Below are positions 63,148 through 64,000 of a DNA stretch of 64,000 nucleotides, piece after piece. The DNA is from Agarophyton chilense. Lineage: Eukaryota; Rhodophyta; Florideophyceae; Gracilariales; Gracilariaceae. Below the pieces are notes generated by a model. It did no database searches. It saw nothing but the letters and a program-made list of their open reading frames with translations, and had not been told where the DNA came from. Each line of letters begins with the position of its first letter. Positions within the stretch are counted from its first letter, which is position 1. Position numbers and translations under genes: made by a program. Location: assembly GCA_030374765.1 (NCBI GenBank), contig JARGXX010000100.1, positions 496,001 to 560,000 of the forward strand. Reading direction: 5' to 3'.

Positions 63148-63398
63148 TACGTATGTCGACAGAATACAAACAGATGCACGAGAGAACCATTATGCACGAG
63201 AGCACTGATATTACTTGCACCCGCTTAGCTTAGTAATTTCATTACTTGTATTGTACATACATCTTGGCTGTCTAAGAGAGCATATAAACACAAGGTGCTG
63301 CTCCTCAAGGTCATCTGACTAATCGACGGGGAGGGCTACCTCGCATACCTTAGCCTGCCTCAGATACCACCTAGTACCTGAATACTGCTCAATACTTA
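63148..63398 (+). repeat. Copia-2 3' LTR
   Basis: 251 bp, four differences from the 5' LTR, all near the right end. It is preceded by the purine tract AAAAAAGGGGGAA (63135-63147). Confidence 0.92.
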
Positions 63399-63482
63399 GC
63401 CGCACCCCAAACGAGATGCATGTGCGTCCAAAACGGCTTCGTAACCATCCCAAACAGGTGACAGCAACTGTAGCTCTTGATA

Positions 63483-63900
63483 GTTGTTAATCAATCCCCA
63501 CTACAGCGTCTTGGCTCCAGTCGCCCAGTCGTACTCAGGACTCTCCTAGAGGTGTTTATCGCAATCTAACCCACTCGTCCATTGATGTGATGAACCGATA
63601 CCCTGAAGCATGCAGCGATGATCAAGTACGGTTGCAGCAGTTCATGAATATTGAGGCCATGCCAGAATCCCTAGATGCTATGCACAAAGATGTAGCTGAA
63701 CGATGTACCGCCGCGCGTGCTCGGAAAATCCTTCTCCACAACAGTAATACCAATGTGCTCCCGGCTAAAGTTGCAGCTGGAGATATGGTGCTGGTCAAAC
63801 GGGCCAAGCAAAGCAAGGGTCATAAGCTTCGCTTTTTGTAGAAAGGACTGCGACGGATAACCGAGGTGGTTTGCCGCGATGGGTATTCGAGGTAGAGAGT
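63483..63900 (+). pseudogene. G3 integrase C-terminal part
   Basis: Continues the G3 integrase after unit X: VVNQSPLQRLGSS, a frame change, then open frame 63587-63841 with SLDAMHKDVAERCTAARARK and KVAAGDMVLVKRAKQSKGHK. After a stop it reads LRRITEVVCRDGY. The 'H+.V...C...R' helix and 'GD.VLV+R' strand are the C-terminal DNA-binding module of this gypsy lineage. The element continues beyond the window. Confidence 0.82.
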
Positions 63901-64000
63901 TTGCTGGATCGAAAACGAGAAACTGTTCACGCTCGTCGCCTTATCTGATATGGCACAGGCGGCAAAGATCAGAAATAAATCCTGCTCTAGTCGCTCATGC

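Larger units (their letters stand above)
56650..63398 (+). mobile_element. Copia-2: Ty1/copia retrotransposon, sister family of Copia-1, with nested solo LTRs
   Basis: LTRs of 251 bp at 56650-56900 and 63148-63398 differ at four positions by my reading. They begin TACGTATG and end ATACTTA. Flanking pentamers are GCGGC and GCCGC (one mismatch). Coding order matches Copia-1, including the Tudor-like insertion. Pol is broken by one TGA at 59232-59234 and by solo LTR-A inserted in RNase H. Without the nested elements it is about 4.96 kb. Confidence 0.93.
56410..63482. mobile_element. Unit X: about 320-bp LTR-like insertion in G3, holding Copia-2
   Basis: Its two halves, 56410-56649 and 63399-63482, together make about 320 bp. 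They are flanked by GTTGTT (56404-56409 and 63483-63488), a 5-6-bp target duplication. Removing X restores the G3 integrase frame. It has TCTTATATAG near 56540, a possible TATA box. The ends (TAAAAGG...TTGATA) are not TG...CA, like the Copia LTRs of this window, so a solo LTR of another copia family is the best guess. Confidence 0.7.
52480..64000 (+). mobile_element. G3: Ty3/gypsy element, degraded, split by nested insertions, truncated by the window end
   Basis: Gag to integrase core occupies 52480-56409, and the integrase C-terminal part resumes at 63483. The split falls in the integrase sequence, which reads CFQSVV before and VVNQSPLQRLG after, with GTTGTT repeated at both edges. Seven kilobases of inserted elements separate the halves. 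G3 is the outermost level of the nest. LTRs were not identified. Confidence 0.85.

Overview
This is eukaryotic nuclear DNA of moderate to low GC and low gene density, built mostly of nested transposable elements in different states of decay. I see no rRNA, no intact tRNA and no bacterial-type operon. Several families (Ty3/gypsy pol with a WLDD or FDD reverse-transcriptase centre, a piggyBac transposase, and a hAT transposase ending in a conserved KDDSQKSLIDFSLERIL-type tail) look like those I associate with oomycetes or related stramenopiles. No host marker gene proves this, so the lineage is inference.

Layout. 1-2.1 kb: no recognisable gene apart from one dispersed repeat. 2.1-12.8 kb: a degraded minus-strand copia element (Copia-M), cut by a complete Copia-1 element with apparently identical LTRs (2558-7550), a solo LTR of the G2 family (7934-8543) and a solo LTR-A (8875-9787). 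12.8-17 kb: a 34-bp tandem repeat, an inverted solo LTR-B with perfect target-site duplication (TSD), a 33-bp minisatellite and a coiled-coil pseudogene fragment. 17-25 kb: the least TE-dense part, with three host-gene candidates: a secreted six-cysteine protein (19337-19933, minus), a zinc-finger gene with a probable 65-nt intron (22233-22678, minus), and a small GC-rich gene (23405-23758, plus). The last two are divergent and share an upstream region carrying a 52-bp tandem repeat.

25.1-30.3 kb: gypsy element G1, complete with TSDs but full of frameshifts, inserted beside a broken piggyBac (30.4-31.9 kb). 33.5-44.8 kb: G2, an 11.3-kb chromodomain gypsy element on the minus strand, inserted into a Tc1/mariner fragment. 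G2 carries a 2.5-kb stretch of broken coding sequence in the opposite orientation between pol and its 3' LTR, and a dense ACC-N4-6-GGT motif throughout. 45.4-49.3 kb: an AT-rich copia relic interrupted by a tRNA-related insertion and a G2-family solo LTR, and cut at its right edge by a hAT element (49285-51719, 8-bp TSD). 51.7-52.3 kb: a broken unknown coding fragment.

52.4-64 kb is a five-level nest: gypsy G3, holding a short LTR-like unit X, holding Copia-2, holding a solo LTR-A, holding a solo LTR-B. The TSDs are perfect for the two solo LTRs, present (5-6 bp) for X, and imperfect (4 of 5) for Copia-2. Joining the sequence across each insertion restores homology between the two flanks, which fixes the order of events. 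Few of the element genes are intact; Copia-1 is closest to functional (one extra T in a homopolymer).
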